From IMG/VR virus record IMGVR_UViG_3300024346_000160, positions 1 to 42,010 of that record: 42,010 bases of DNA; one strand, written 5' to 3'. A program made the position numbers and the translations under genes. Positions 27,579 to 35,562 of this stretch are shown piece after piece (position 1 is the first letter of the stretch; each line of letters starts with the position of its first letter). The notes beneath the pieces were generated by a model that saw nothing but the letters and a program-made list of their open reading frames with translations, was not told the DNA's origin and searched no databases. Origin of the DNA: a virus.

Positions 27579-28351
27579 AGCATACCATTAAATTCTTTTA
27601 GTATAGTCGCAACCAATTGTGGATCAATGATTTTTATTTTGCGTTTTGCTTCATTTTGAGTGTATTCATATTGCGCATTAGATACTGCGCTATATAACGG
27701 TGTTAATGCGAATGATGAGACAATTAAGATGCCAGGATTCAGAGCACTTATATTAACTATATTCCTAATCGTAGGTTTAGTTTGATCAGGTGCAACAGAT
27801 CTTAATACAGATACTGATGCATCTGTATTAAAGTTACCCAACCTCATTCTACAAGTTATCGTTAATGTTGATACGTCTACTGAATCAACACGAGCTGTAT
27901 AACCATTAACGTTGTTCTTTAAGATGTCACCAACATTAATAACTGCTAGCAATGTTGCAGCTGATCCTGTTATAGCAGAAAAACCAATCTTTACGATGCC
28001 TTCTGAGGTAGCACCATTGTACAAGAAATGATGTGTATCTTCGCCTGATGAATACAACGCTGCTATCTTAGACTCAAGTTCAAACTGTGCTAGCGGAAAA
28101 TCTTCTATGTAATCATATCGCTGATTAGCCAACATGATAATCCAATGATAGTAGGGTGTACCATAGATCTTTTCAGAGATGATCTCGGGCGTCTCACCCT
28201 CTGCTATATCATAGTAGTCATAGAGCGTAATGTTATCTAAGATAGCTTTTCGGAATCGCACATTACGAGTAATGTCGGCAATTAATCGATAATCTTTTCC
28301 GTTTGGTAAGTCAAAGTCATGTACGACTGTTGGAAAATTACTAAAGTACAT
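27575..28351 (-). CDS. gp53: baseplate wedge protein gp53
   Basis: A 258-aa homologue of T4 gp53 (about 196 aa), a wedge protein that clamps neighbouring wedges together. The N-terminus MYFSNFPTVVHDFDL and the phrases ITRNVRFRKAILDNITLYDY, then ISEKIYGTPYYHWIIMLAN and DYIEDFPL are highly typical. The extra length lies in residues about 115-200 (GIVKIGFSAITGSAATLLAV, YTARVDSVDVSTLTITC), which reads as an inserted small beta domain before the C-terminal ALTPLYSAVSNAQYEYTQNE. Start overlaps the gp48 stop (TAATG). Confidence 0.92.
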   Translation of the reverse strand: MYFSNFPTVVHDFDLPNGKDYRLIADITRNVRFRKAILDNITLYDYYDIAEGETPEIISEKIYGTPYYHWIIMLANQRYDYIEDFPLAQFELESKIAALYSSGEDTHHFLYNGATSEGIVKIGFSAITGSAATLLAVINVGDILKNNVNGYTARVDSVDVSTLTITCRMRLGNFNTDASVSVLRSVAPDQTKPTIRNIVNISALNPGILIVSSFALTPLYSAVSNAQYEYTQNEAKRKIKIIDPQLVATILKEFNGML

Positions 28352-29466
28352 TACATACCCCTTGTAACAGATTCTTTTGTAACGATAGCCAATTCCTTAA
28401 ACGTCATATTGATGCCTATCTGTGTAGGCATACCATTCCTAAACGTATTGAACATACCCTGAGGTGTATAGTTAACGTTCATTTCAGTCAATACACAGGA
28501 GGTATGACGATGAATGTTTAAGTTTTCCCTGCCACCATTAAAGTATGTGATGTCAAACTCAGACGGATAGAGGAACAAAAAGTTGCCCCCGCCCTTGTAC
28601 TCAGGCAGCATGTGATACTTAAACGCTTTGATGATCCCTAAAACGTTTTGTGCTTCAGCCTCATTCCTAGGAGCAAACATATACTCCATCGTGAATGACC
28701 TGAAGTCAACACCATTAAATATTTGCTCCTTCATTGGATTAGGTGCCAACCCAGTTACGGCTTGTAAAGCAGCACCTCCAATAACGCCTGCTCCCTTTAA
28801 TGTAGTGGCTGCAAATATAGCCGAAGCAATGCTAGCGGTTTCTGGAAGTGAACGCAACTTATCTTCTGTTGCTCGACCGATAGCATTAGGCACTGCTAAT
28901 GCGGCTTGAAATGCAAATGTGTCAGTACTGTTCCAATCAGCACTATATCTAATAGATAGTTGATTAGGAACGTTTAATGCTATAGCGGTCTTAAGTCTTT
29001 TTTGACTACGTTGAAAAGTAGCACCAGTCTGTAAATTTAAGTTGGCAATTGATGCACCAGCTACCGCACCACCTTTCAGCGCACCTTTTATAGTTGCATT
29101 TTTCTCTGTACTATTTGAGTTTGCTGCAGCCCCAGTAGCAGCACCTATAGCAATTGCTGTACTAGCTACAGAAAGACCACTAATGTTTTGACTGCTTAAC
29201 GTGCTCTTATCACGCTCAGACGCGTCGATGTCAACTGTACCGGCTTGATTATTCTCTACCATCTTAGCTGCGTCATTGACGTTGATGTAGAAGATCACAT
29301 AGTTGTTGCCATACTCCGTAAGATTTCCCATAAGATCAGAGGGATAGGAATGATTGCTGACGTCGTACTTTGATCCAGTGGTGTCAAAACTCTTACCCGA
29401 ATAACCGCTCTCAGGCACAGCTGTAGTAGGTCCTATGCCGGGTTCTGCGATGCTGTCAGGTTCCAT
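28351..29466 (-). CDS. gp48: baseplate tail-tube cap protein gp48
   Basis: A 371-aa homologue of T4 gp48, which caps the baseplate hub and starts tail-tube growth together with gp54. Features: SYPSDLMGNLTEYGNNYVIF followed by YINVNDAAKM near residues 42-70; an Ala/Gly-rich middle (about 100-145); then FRSFTMEYMFAPRNEAEAQN, FKYHMLPEYK, NFLFLYPSEFDITYF and the ending VNYTPQGMF, INMTFKELAIVTKE. It is the first gene of the minus-strand structural operon, with a late-promoter-like GATAAATA 35 bases ahead of the start. Confidence 0.88.
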   Translation of the reverse strand: MEPDSIAEPGIGPTTAVPESGYSGKSFDTTGSKYDVSNHSYPSDLMGNLTEYGNNYVIFYINVNDAAKMVENNQAGTVDIDASERDKSTLSSQNISGLSVASTAIAIGAATGAAANSNSTEKNATIKGALKGGAVAGASIANLNLQTGATFQRSQKRLKTAIALNVPNQLSIRYSADWNSTDTFAFQAALAVPNAIGRATEDKLRSLPETASIASAIFAATTLKGAGVIGGAALQAVTGLAPNPMKEQIFNGVDFRSFTMEYMFAPRNEAEAQNVLGIIKAFKYHMLPEYKGGGNFLFLYPSEFDITYFNGGRENLNIHRHTSCVLTEMNVNYTPQGMFNTFRNGMPTQIGINMTFKELAIVTKESVTRGM

Positions 29467-29477
29467 GCTTTACATCC

Positions 29478-29485
29478 TATAAATA
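29478..29485 (+). promoter_or_regulatory. T4-type late promoter for the plus-strand operon (TATAAATA)
   Basis: An exact TATAAATA in the 43-base gap between the divergent gp48 and gp4 genes, with its end 24 bases ahead of the gp4 ATG. This is the core element recognised by the T4 late sigma gp55. The presence of gp33 in the same genome supports late control of this kind. Confidence 0.7.
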
Positions 29486-29500
29486 GTTGTATATTCTTTA

Positions 29501-29508
29501 TATTTATC
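29501..29508 (-). promoter_or_regulatory. late-promoter-like motif for the minus-strand operon (GATAAATA)
   Basis: The minus strand reads GATAAATA, one base off the T4 late core, ending 34 bases before the gp48 ATG. Together with the TATAAATA 15 bases away on the other strand it makes a compact divergent late control region serving both structural operons. Confidence 0.6.
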
Positions 29509-29509
29509 T

Positions 29510-29947
29510 ATGTTTCACAAACGCAAGTACACTCCCATCAACACACATAAATACGTTGGTGATCCAACGAACATCATCATGCGGTCAAGCTGGGAGACTA
29601 AGTTTGCTATATGGTGCGATACTAATTCGTCTGTGCTTAAGTGGAACTCAGAGGAGACTGTTGTACCCTACATATCACCAGTTGACAATAGAGCACATCG
29701 GTACTTCATAGACTTCAAGATTCAAGTGCGGGATAAATCAGGTACACTTAAAACCTATTTAGTAGAAATAAAACCAGACCAACAAACTCGGCCGCCAGTA
29801 CCTCCATCACGAAAGACCAAGCGCTATATCACCGAGGTGATGACTTGGGGCGTGAATGACGCTAAGTGGAAAGCCGCTACAAATTATGCTAAAGATAGAG
29901 GATGGGATTTTGTGGTGTTGACAGAGTATCACCTAGGGATAAAATGA
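29510..29947 (+). CDS. gp4: head completion protein gp4 (nuclease-like)
   Basis: A 145-aa homologue of T4 gp4 (also called gp50/65), needed to finish filled heads before tail joining. The order of motifs is characteristic: HKYVGDPTNIIMRSSWE (Glu29), KWNSEETVVPYISP, RYFIDFKI (Asp68), YLVEIKP (Glu86, Lys88), QQTRPP. The Glu...Asp...Glu-x-Lys pattern is that of PD-(D/E)xK nucleases, so the protein may trim DNA ends. It is the first gene of the plus-strand operon, 24 bases after an exact TATAAATA. Its last bases overlap the next start as ATGA. Confidence 0.92.
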   Translation: MFHKRKYTPINTHKYVGDPTNIIMRSSWETKFAIWCDTNSSVLKWNSEETVVPYISPVDNRAHRYFIDFKIQVRDKSGTLKTYLVEIKPDQQTRPPVPPSRKTKRYITEVMTWGVNDAKWKAATNYAKDRGWDFVVLTEYHLGIK

Positions 29948-30516
29948 ACTTCTTAAACGTCTTCGAACAGTACAAATACGATCAGACTATCGTCGCTAAG
30001 TCACGAGTCTGGTTTCAGCAACAGGCGCTGCTGCTTCGTAAGCAAGGTGTAACAACAAATAAAGTCTATAAGAACTCTGGTCGAGTTGTTTCAAAGATAC
30101 AACCAGGTAACCTATACATGTTCTTCTATGACCCTAAGTACAAAGAAACACTACCCCATTACGACAGGTTTCCTCTAGTGTTTCCCTTTGAAAAGACTGA
30201 GAATGGGTTCCTTGGTCTCAACATGCACTACCTATCATATAAGCTCAGGATTGGTGTACTTGAAAACCTCATGCGATTCAAAACGACTAAGGGAATCGAA
30301 GAGAAGACTCGACTCAGGTATTCCTATAGCATGTTGCAGGGCATTGCGAAGTTTGGTCTTGCTAAACATTGTGTTAAGCATTACCTAAGTGAACACATCG
30401 TAACTCAACTCAAGATCATAGAGCCTGCTGACTGGACAACAGCGATGATGTTACCAGTCGAAAGCTTCGCTAAGGCTACGACTACACAGGTCTGGAAGAC
30501 CACAGGAGGCACCTAA
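29944..30516 (+). CDS. conserved T4-like phage protein, function uncertain
   Basis: A 190-aa protein. I take the ATG that overlaps the gp4 stop (ATGA) as the start; an in-frame ATG 42 bases upstream lies inside gp4 and is less likely. Features: GNLYMFFYDPKYKETLPHYD, then RFPLVFPFEKTENGFLGLNM with HYLSYKLRIGVLENLMRF, TRLRYSYSMLQGIAKFGLAK and a final W-KTTGGT. This 'YDRFPLVFP...FLGLNMHYL' family is common in aquatic T4-like phages next to gp4. Some are labelled DNA end protector or minor virion protein; I cannot confirm either. The stop overlaps the next start (TAATG). Confidence 0.75.
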   Translation: MNFLNVFEQYKYDQTIVAKSRVWFQQQALLLRKQGVTTNKVYKNSGRVVSKIQPGNLYMFFYDPKYKETLPHYDRFPLVFPFEKTENGFLGLNMHYLSYKLRIGVLENLMRFKTTKGIEEKTRLRYSYSMLQGIAKFGLAKHCVKHYLSEHIVTQLKIIEPADWTTAMMLPVESFAKATTTQVWKTTGGT

Positions 30517-31247
30517 TGGCTAGTCCATCACTATATGACTTCATCAGCCAAATAAAGGGTGAAGGCTTAAGTAGAACGAACCGGTTCTTAGTAAACATAG
30601 CAAGTCCGGCCGCATTAGGTGGTAGTGATGCTAGATTGATACAACTTTACTGTGAACAAGCTGCTCTACCTGGAATGGCATACGCTTCTACTCCGGTAAG
30701 ATCTTTCGGTGAGAATCGTGAAGTAGTATACGAACGAAACTTTGAACCTATCGCATTGACGTTCTATGTTGATAGAAAGATGAGCGTATTGAGTTTCTTT
30801 AATGATTGGATGGATGCTATAGTTAATCCAAACACTAGAGTAAATAGTTATTATGATGATTATACAACACAGATGAATATCACAGTGCAGGACGTAGCAG
30901 ACAATGATACCTACGAGGTAGAATTTCGTGAAGTGTATCCTAAATCAGTTGGTGCTATACAACTTGACTATAACTCTAAAGATGTTGCTAAGCTAACTGT
31001 TACCTTTAATTATAAATACCACATAAACAAGCGTAAGGATCCCGGTGGTGGTTATGGTGAATTGCTGCAACAAGCTGGTCTGCCATTCGTTCCTGGAAGT
31101 GATGTTTATCCAGACTTTGATAATTCTGGTAACTATGCTGAGTTTAGCAGAAATGATGTCCCTGATTCATTAACAGGTGACGCTACTAGTTATTATAATG
31201 ATGGTATTGACATTCCTATCGACTATACAGAAGAAGAGTCCATATAA
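30516..31247 (+). CDS. gp54: tail tube-fold protein, baseplate-tail tube initiator gp54-like
   Basis: A 243-aa protein with the layout of the gp19/gp54 tube fold: LSRTNRFLVNIASP, then LYCEQAALPGMAYAS (the 'CEQAxLPG' phrase), ERNFEPIALTFYVDRKMSVL, SFFNDWMDAIVNP and YDDYTTQMNITVQD, then EVYPKSVGAIQLDYNSKDVA and KLTVTFNYKYH. T4 gp54 (about 320 aa) starts the tube on top of gp48, and gp19 builds it. Position away from sheath genes and close to baseplate genes favours gp54 over the main tube protein, but a gp19 role cannot be ruled out. Coupled to the upstream gene by TAATG. Confidence 0.78.
   Translation: MASPSLYDFISQIKGEGLSRTNRFLVNIASPAALGGSDARLIQLYCEQAALPGMAYASTPVRSFGENREVVYERNFEPIALTFYVDRKMSVLSFFNDWMDAIVNPNTRVNSYYDDYTTQMNITVQDVADNDTYEVEFREVYPKSVGAIQLDYNSKDVAKLTVTFNYKYHINKRKDPGGGYGELLQQAGLPFVPGSDVYPDFDNSGNYAEFSRNDVPDSLTGDATSYYNDGIDIPIDYTEEESI
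31011..31018 (+). promoter_or_regulatory. possible internal late promoter (TATAAATA)
   Basis: An exact TATAAATA inside the gp54-like gene, 231 bases ahead of the holin start. It could give extra late transcription of holin, gp16, gp26 and tape measure. It lies in coding sequence, so chance is a real alternative. Confidence 0.3.
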
Positions 31248-31248
31248 A

Positions 31249-31755
31249 ATGGTAACCAAAAAACTCCCTACAAGGCCAGTTAAGAAAGAAGACTGGATGC
31301 AGACGCAATGGCGTCCGTTGATGGCCATGATGTATCTTAGTGTATGTACATTTGACTTTATCATAGCCCCTGTGCTATGGAGTGTTCTTCAAGGCCTTGA
31401 TAAAGGTAATATCTCTAGTCAATGGTCACCAATAACACTTCAAGGTGCTGGACTGTTTCACTTAGCTATGGGTGGTATACTAGGCATTGCGGCATATGGT
31501 CGCACACAGGAGAAGATCAATGGCACTGCCACTAATCCTATGAACACAACAACCTCGACTACATCATCATATACTCCATCATCATATACCCCTTCGACTT
31601 CAGCGTCTACATCATATACACCCGCTGCAGCTTCTACACCTTGGACTAGTAACACTACTACTTCTACGACTACGACTCCATTACCAGATGCTATGCCAGA
31701 TCCGGATCCAACACCAGTAGATGCGGCGCCAGTACGAGTTAGACGACAACGGTAA
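31249..31755 (+). CDS. holin
   Basis: A 168-aa membrane protein; the start is the ATG two bases after the gp54-like stop. The N-terminus (VKKEDWMQTQWRPLMAMMYL) leads into a first membrane segment (about 22-45: YLSVCTFDFIIAPVLWSVL). After the polar stretch with SSQWSPITLQGAG comes a second one (about 62-82: LFHLAMGGILGIAAYG), followed by RTQEK. This order is shared by a family of phage holins that make the timed lesion in the inner membrane at lysis. The C-terminal 75 residues are low complexity (Thr/Ser/Pro repeats such as SSYTPSSYTPS) and end in basic RVRRQR. It sits inside a structural operon, with no canonical endolysin gene beside it. Confidence 0.75.
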   Translation: MVTKKLPTRPVKKEDWMQTQWRPLMAMMYLSVCTFDFIIAPVLWSVLQGLDKGNISSQWSPITLQGAGLFHLAMGGILGIAAYGRTQEKINGTATNPMNTTTSTTSSYTPSSYTPSTSASTSYTPAAASTPWTSNTTTSTTTTPLPDAMPDPDPTPVDAAPVRVRRQR

Positions 31756-31759
31756 TACC

Positions 31760-32158
31760 ATGAAGATTCGTGATAAACTAAGTGAAGTATTTGATGTAAC
31801 TACCATACAGAGTAGGCCGGTGACAGTCATCGAGGATCGTCCAAAGGATGACACCCTCGATGACGATTATAGTGTTAGTCGTAGAAACCTCCACTCTCTA
31901 CTGGAACAGGGTCAGGAGGCGTTGTTCCATGCGCTAGAGGTTGCTAAGCAATCTGAACATCCTCGTGCATTTGAGGTTGTTGGCAACCTAATGAAGCAAC
32001 TCGCTGACATCAACCACCAACTGCTTGACCTACACTCAAAGAAGCAGAAGATAGAGTCTCCTAAGGGAGAGCAGTCAAACGTGACTAATAATGCAATATT
32101 CGTTGGCAACACGACAGAGTTAAGTCGTATGCTTGAAAACTTGAAAAGAGGAATATAA
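31760..32158 (+). CDS. gp16: small terminase subunit gp16
   Basis: A 132-aa homologue of T4 gp16, which recognises DNA and regulates the packaging motor. Family features: KIRDKLSEVFDV at the start, then DDDYSVSRRNLHSLLEQGQE with ALFHALEVAKQSEHPRAFEV and VGNLMKQLADINHQLLDLHS. I start at the ATG 5 bases after the holin stop; another in-frame ATG at 31721 lies within the holin gene and would add 13 residues. The stop overlaps the gp26 start (TAATG). The large terminase gene (gp17), which often follows gp16, is not here. Confidence 0.85.
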   Translation: MKIRDKLSEVFDVTTIQSRPVTVIEDRPKDDTLDDDYSVSRRNLHSLLEQGQEALFHALEVAKQSEHPRAFEVVGNLMKQLADINHQLLDLHSKKQKIESPKGEQSNVTNNAIFVGNTTELSRMLENLKRGI

Positions 32159-32871
32159 TGGCACTACCATCAGCAGCAACACCGAAGTACAAGCTCGTCA
32201 TCCCATCACTTAAGAAGTCTGTGACCTATCGACAGTTCTTGGTGAAGGAGGAGAAGGCATTGCTCATCGCTCAGCATAGCGAAGATCCAGACGTAATGCT
32301 AGATACGCTTAAGGGCGTCATCGCATCCTGTATCACCGAGAAGATCAACGTCGACGACCTAGCACTCTTTGATGTTGAGTACATCTTTGCGCAGCTCAGG
32401 GCTAAGTCAGTGGGTGAGATAGTTGACCTTGTTTTGAAGTGTGACACCTGCACCGATCCGCTGGCGACTGTTAAATACTCCATCGATTTGACCAAACTCT
32501 CCGTAGACATCGCAGAGGGGCATGACAAGAAGATTCTCCTATTCGACGACGTAGGTGTAATCATGAAGTATCCCTCCTTCAGCATGATCAAGCGGATGGA
32601 GGGTATCGACACTGACAACATCGATGGCCTGTTTGAGGTCATCTGTCTATGTATCGAAGCAGTCTACAATAGCGAAGAGATGTTCTACGCTCGTGATCAG
32701 TCTATGGAAGAACTACGAGACTTCGTGAACAATCTGACACAGACACAGTTTAAGAAACTGCAGCGATTCTTTGATACCATGCCAAAGCTTGAGCAGCGAG
32801 TGGTGTTCAAGTGTCCGTTATGTCATAAAGACCACGACAAGATGATCAGAGGCCTCGATTCTTTTTTCTGA
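32158..32871 (+). CDS. gp26: baseplate hub assembly chaperone gp26
   Basis: A 237-aa homologue of T4 gp26 (208 aa), needed for hub assembly. Typical features: PKYKLVIPSLKKSVTYRQFL then VKEEKALLIAQHSED, and in the middle FAQLRAKSVGEIVDL. Two Cys pairs (Cys95/Cys98 in KCDTCTD and Cys219/Cys222 in KCPLCHKDHD) could bind zinc. The last codons are TCT TTT TTC followed by TGA. The heptamer T TTT TTC is a classical -1 slippery site and the -1 frame stays open through the next small ORF, so a longer 300-aa gp26 fusion product is likely. Confidence 0.88.
   Translation: MALPSAATPKYKLVIPSLKKSVTYRQFLVKEEKALLIAQHSEDPDVMLDTLKGVIASCITEKINVDDLALFDVEYIFAQLRAKSVGEIVDLVLKCDTCTDPLATVKYSIDLTKLSVDIAEGHDKKILLFDDVGVIMKYPSFSMIKRMEGIDTDNIDGLFEVICLCIEAVYNSEEMFYARDQSMEELRDFVNNLTQTQFKKLQRFFDTMPKLEQRVVFKCPLCHKDHDKMIRGLDSFF
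32862..32868 (+). other. candidate programmed -1 frameshift site (T TTT TTC)
   Basis: In the gp26 frame the bases read TCT TTT TTC TGA, so the heptamer has the X XXY YYZ form with the zero-frame stop directly after it. Slipping back one base gives TTT TTT CTG ATC TGC and the new frame is open to the TAA at 33057-33059, adding 63 residues (LICLYHDTLMNYYKMNFS and onward). No clear downstream hairpin was found by eye. Confidence 0.65.
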
Positions 32872-32894
32872 TCTGCCTCTATCACGACACCTTG

Positions 32895-33059
32895 ATGAAC
32901 TACTACAAGATGAACTTCTCCTTAATGCAGTACCATAAATACTCATTAACCGAGATCGAGTCTATGATTCCCTTCGAGCGCGAGATATACACTGCGCTGC
33001 TGATCCAGCACCTCGAGGAAGAGAAGGCTCGGATAGAGGCACAGAAACAACGAGTATAA
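32895..33059 (+). CDS. 54-aa ORF after gp26, probable -1 frameshift extension of gp26
   Basis: As a free ORF it would start MNYYKMNFSLMQYHKYS, followed by LTEIESMIPFEREIYTALLI and QHLEEEKARIEAQKQRV. The sequence is protein-like: amphipathic helices and a charged coiled-coil-like tail. No Shine-Dalgarno precedes the ATG (CACGACACCTTG). The frame is open upstream to the slippery site at the end of gp26, so it is more likely expressed as a C-terminal extension of gp26. It stands between gp26 and the tape measure, exactly where G-GT type tail-assembly chaperone pairs are found in other tailed phages. In T4 the corresponding function may belong to gp51, but I do not claim homology. Confidence 0.7.
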   Translation: MNYYKMNFSLMQYHKYSLTEIESMIPFEREIYTALLIQHLEEEKARIEAQKQRV

Positions 33060-33074
33060 AAACAGGGATAACGA

Positions 33075-35543
33075 ATGACTGTCATAACCGCTTCACCAAC
33101 GAGCTTTCAGCAACTACTACAGTTGCAGCGCGCCTCAGTTGAACACCTTGACAGCATTCGTAGTCTGCTACAGGTTGGTGATCCTACTGCACAACTTAAG
33201 ATACTTGAGAAGCTCGAGCAGTTATCTAATGTCGACGCCAAGACACAGGCGCAACAACTTCAGGTCTCTAATACCACCAACATCATCAACGAAAAGAACG
33301 TTGAGAACATCAAGAATCTAGAGTCAACCGTCGATTCTCTTAGGACTGAGTTATCTAACACAAGCAACGCCAGTAATGCCAGTAACACAAGCAACGCCAG
33401 TAATAAATCATTAGAGTCTAAGATTGAGTCACTTAAGGTAGTTAGCAAAGAGTCGCTGAAAACTCAGATTGAAGCTCTTAAGACTGCACACGAACAAAGT
33501 AAAATCAGCGTAGAGTCACGTGTTGCAGCAAGGGAATCATTAACGACAATGCAACCCATGAGCGAGAGGTCAATCAAGACCGCAGATGAGATAAAACAAG
33601 AGATCAAGTTGATGAGGGCCGACAACGCGAAGGCTCTAAAGTTACAGATCGAGGCGATCACAACTCAACACAACACCCATACCGATGAACAGGCTAATGC
33701 TGTTGCTAAAGTAGCGGAACCTATTGAACAATATAAATCTGTTGGTGAAAAACTTAGTGATTTTAAGAACAGCGTCAAGGGTAGTGTCAGCAACGTAGTC
33801 AAGGGGATGCGTGAGTCTCCAGGCGCTATGATCAGGGGTGGTGCACAGAGTCTTGCAGCCGGCATGGTATCATCAGGTACCATCAAGAAAGGTGGGCTAA
33901 CAGACACGTTATTTGGTATCAGCAAGCGTGAAGCACGTAACGCGTTCGTCAAGAAGCAGCAGGCTCTCGACAGCGAGAAGACTGTACCTGAGTTACATAG
34001 AGACTTCGTGATCGCAGGCAAGACCGCTGCTAACATCAAAGGTGTCGACTCTAAGATCGAAGACTTTAAGAAATCAACCGGTGTAGATGACGCCACGATG
34101 GCTAAGACAAAGCAGGGCCGTGCACTGCTCGATGAAAAGGCTAAGCTCACCACTGAGTACGCCAAGGTTGATAAGGCCGGCCAGTTCGCAGCTGAGTCGA
34201 TCGGTGACGGGCGAAAAGAAGCGGAGCACAAGAATACCTCTCCAGTGCGTATGCCTGGTAGCAGAAAGTTAAGTGAGACTCCAGCGTTGATCGCAACAGT
34301 CGATCAGGCTGACGCACCTAAAGCTGCTGCAGCAGAATCAATCAAGGCTGGTAGGGTGGCTACTCTGTCTGAAGAAGATAAGAATGAACAGCTCGCAGTT
34401 GTAAAAGAACAGACGACGCTGCTCTCAAAGATTGAGGAAAACACTCGCGGCCTCATCACAACTAATACGTCTAATAGGACAGAGACAACCGCACCTAGTG
34501 ATAGTGGAGGTGGCGGTATACTAGGAAAAGCTCTAGGAGTGGCAGGTGACGCAGCCTCTGCGGCAGGATCATGGCTTAGTAAAAAGGGTGGTAAGCTAGG
34601 TAAGTTTGGTAAGATCTTAGGTATCGGTGGCATGATGGCTGGTGGCGCAGGTGCTCTAGCTGAAGGTGACGTCCTAGGTGCTGCCGCCTCAACTGGTGTA
34701 GACTTATTGGGTAGCGGCGCAACTATTGCTGAAGGCGCCGCAGGTACAGCAGCTAAAGGCGCTGGCATACTAGGCAAAGGCCTTTCCATCGCTAAGGGCT
34801 TAACTGGTGGTGTAGGTGGACTAGTAGGTGGACTAGCTTTAGACTACGCTTCTGATAAACTTAAAGAATCAGGTCATGAGAAACTAGCTGCGACCGCAGA
34901 CATAGGAAGTTCAGCGGCGTCTGGTGCAGGTGTTGGTGCTAGTATCGGAGCACTCTTTGGAGGTGTTGGTGCCATTCCTGGTGCAGCCATCGGAGGTCTA
35001 GTAGGTGGCGCTTATGGTCTCTATAAAAACGCAGGTACATTGTTTAGCAGTGAAGATGCCAAAGGCCCAAACATACCTGGGGTCGTAGAAGCAGCTGGAA
35101 GGTCAGCTCAACTCAACACTGCACAGAAGAGTGCTATGCAAGAAGCTTCTGATGCAGTTAGAACAGGAAAAGTTAAAGATTATAACTCTCAATTAGATCT
35201 AACTGATACGATCGTAGAAAAATATGGTAAAGATCTAAGCCCAATGAGTAAGACAATGTTAGAAGGTCAGGTTAGAAGGTCGATACAAGACAACATATCT
35301 AACCCAATATCTAACAAAGCAGATCTAATGAAGCCAACCACAACTACTGGTGTGATAGTAGAAGATCTAACGACTAAAGTTGGTGCACTGAAGGAACAAG
35401 CACCGGTTACGTCTAACAACACAGTCATAGCACCAAGCAACACCACTGTGAACAACACGACTAATACGTCTAGGATGTTTCCACCAGCTAGGAATGAAGA
35501 CTCTTCAATGGATCGTTATAGGTTCTCTAGGGGTAACTACTAA
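33075..35543 (+). CDS. tape measure-like tail protein (gp29 position)
   Basis: An 822-aa protein with good Shine-Dalgarno (AGGGA). The N-terminal third (1-215) is coiled coil (SFQQLLQLQRASVEHLDSIR; LEKLEQL), including a short SNT/SNA repeat at about 94-111. The middle (about 475-660) is Gly/Ala-rich and hydrophobic (GKALGVAGDAASAAGSWLSK, GIGGMMAGGAGALAEGDVLG, LVGGLALDYASDKLKE), like the membrane-inserting part of tape measure proteins. The C-terminus is Asn/Thr-rich and ends SSMDRYRFSRGNY. At roughly 0.15 nm per residue it would set a tail of about 120 nm; this is a family rule of thumb. It follows gp26, as T4 gp29 belongs with the hub genes. The plus-strand operon ends here. Confidence 0.78.
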   Translation: MTVITASPTSFQQLLQLQRASVEHLDSIRSLLQVGDPTAQLKILEKLEQLSNVDAKTQAQQLQVSNTTNIINEKNVENIKNLESTVDSLRTELSNTSNASNASNTSNASNKSLESKIESLKVVSKESLKTQIEALKTAHEQSKISVESRVAARESLTTMQPMSERSIKTADEIKQEIKLMRADNAKALKLQIEAITTQHNTHTDEQANAVAKVAEPIEQYKSVGEKLSDFKNSVKGSVSNVVKGMRESPGAMIRGGAQSLAAGMVSSGTIKKGGLTDTLFGISKREARNAFVKKQQALDSEKTVPELHRDFVIAGKTAANIKGVDSKIEDFKKSTGVDDATMAKTKQGRALLDEKAKLTTEYAKVDKAGQFAAESIGDGRKEAEHKNTSPVRMPGSRKLSETPALIATVDQADAPKAAAAESIKAGRVATLSEEDKNEQLAVVKEQTTLLSKIEENTRGLITTNTSNRTETTAPSDSGGGGILGKALGVAGDAASAAGSWLSKKGGKLGKFGKILGIGGMMAGGAGALAEGDVLGAAASTGVDLLGSGATIAEGAAGTAAKGAGILGKGLSIAKGLTGGVGGLVGGLALDYASDKLKESGHEKLAATADIGSSAASGAGVGASIGALFGGVGAIPGAAIGGLVGGAYGLYKNAGTLFSSEDAKGPNIPGVVEAAGRSAQLNTAQKSAMQEASDAVRTGKVKDYNSQLDLTDTIVEKYGKDLSPMSKTMLEGQVRRSIQDNISNPISNKADLMKPTTTTGVIVEDLTTKVGALKEQAPVTSNNTVIAPSNTTVNNTTNTSRMFPPARNEDSSMDRYRFSRGNY

Positions 35544-35549
35544 CCTGTT

Positions 35550-35562
35550 ACCCCTTCGGGGT
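35550..35562 (+). terminator. hairpin terminator after the plus-strand operon
   Basis: ACCCC-TTC-GGGGT, a 5-bp stem just 7 bases after the tape measure stop, followed by TTGTTCC. It resembles the short ACCCCTTCGGGGT terminators frequent in phages, but the T-run is poor, so termination may be partial. Confidence 0.55.

Noticed and set aside
31721-31759. Upstream start for gp16 giving 13 more residues
   Set aside because: It lies within the end of the holin gene and lacks a Shine-Dalgarno; the ATG 5 bases after the holin stop gives the usual N-terminus of the family. Not excluded with certainty.
33665-34789. Open frames of 188 and 161 codons on the minus strand inside the tape measure gene
   Set aside because: Mirror frames of Gly/Ala/Lys-rich coding sequence, with no ribosome site and Ser/Pro/Ala-rich low-quality translation.
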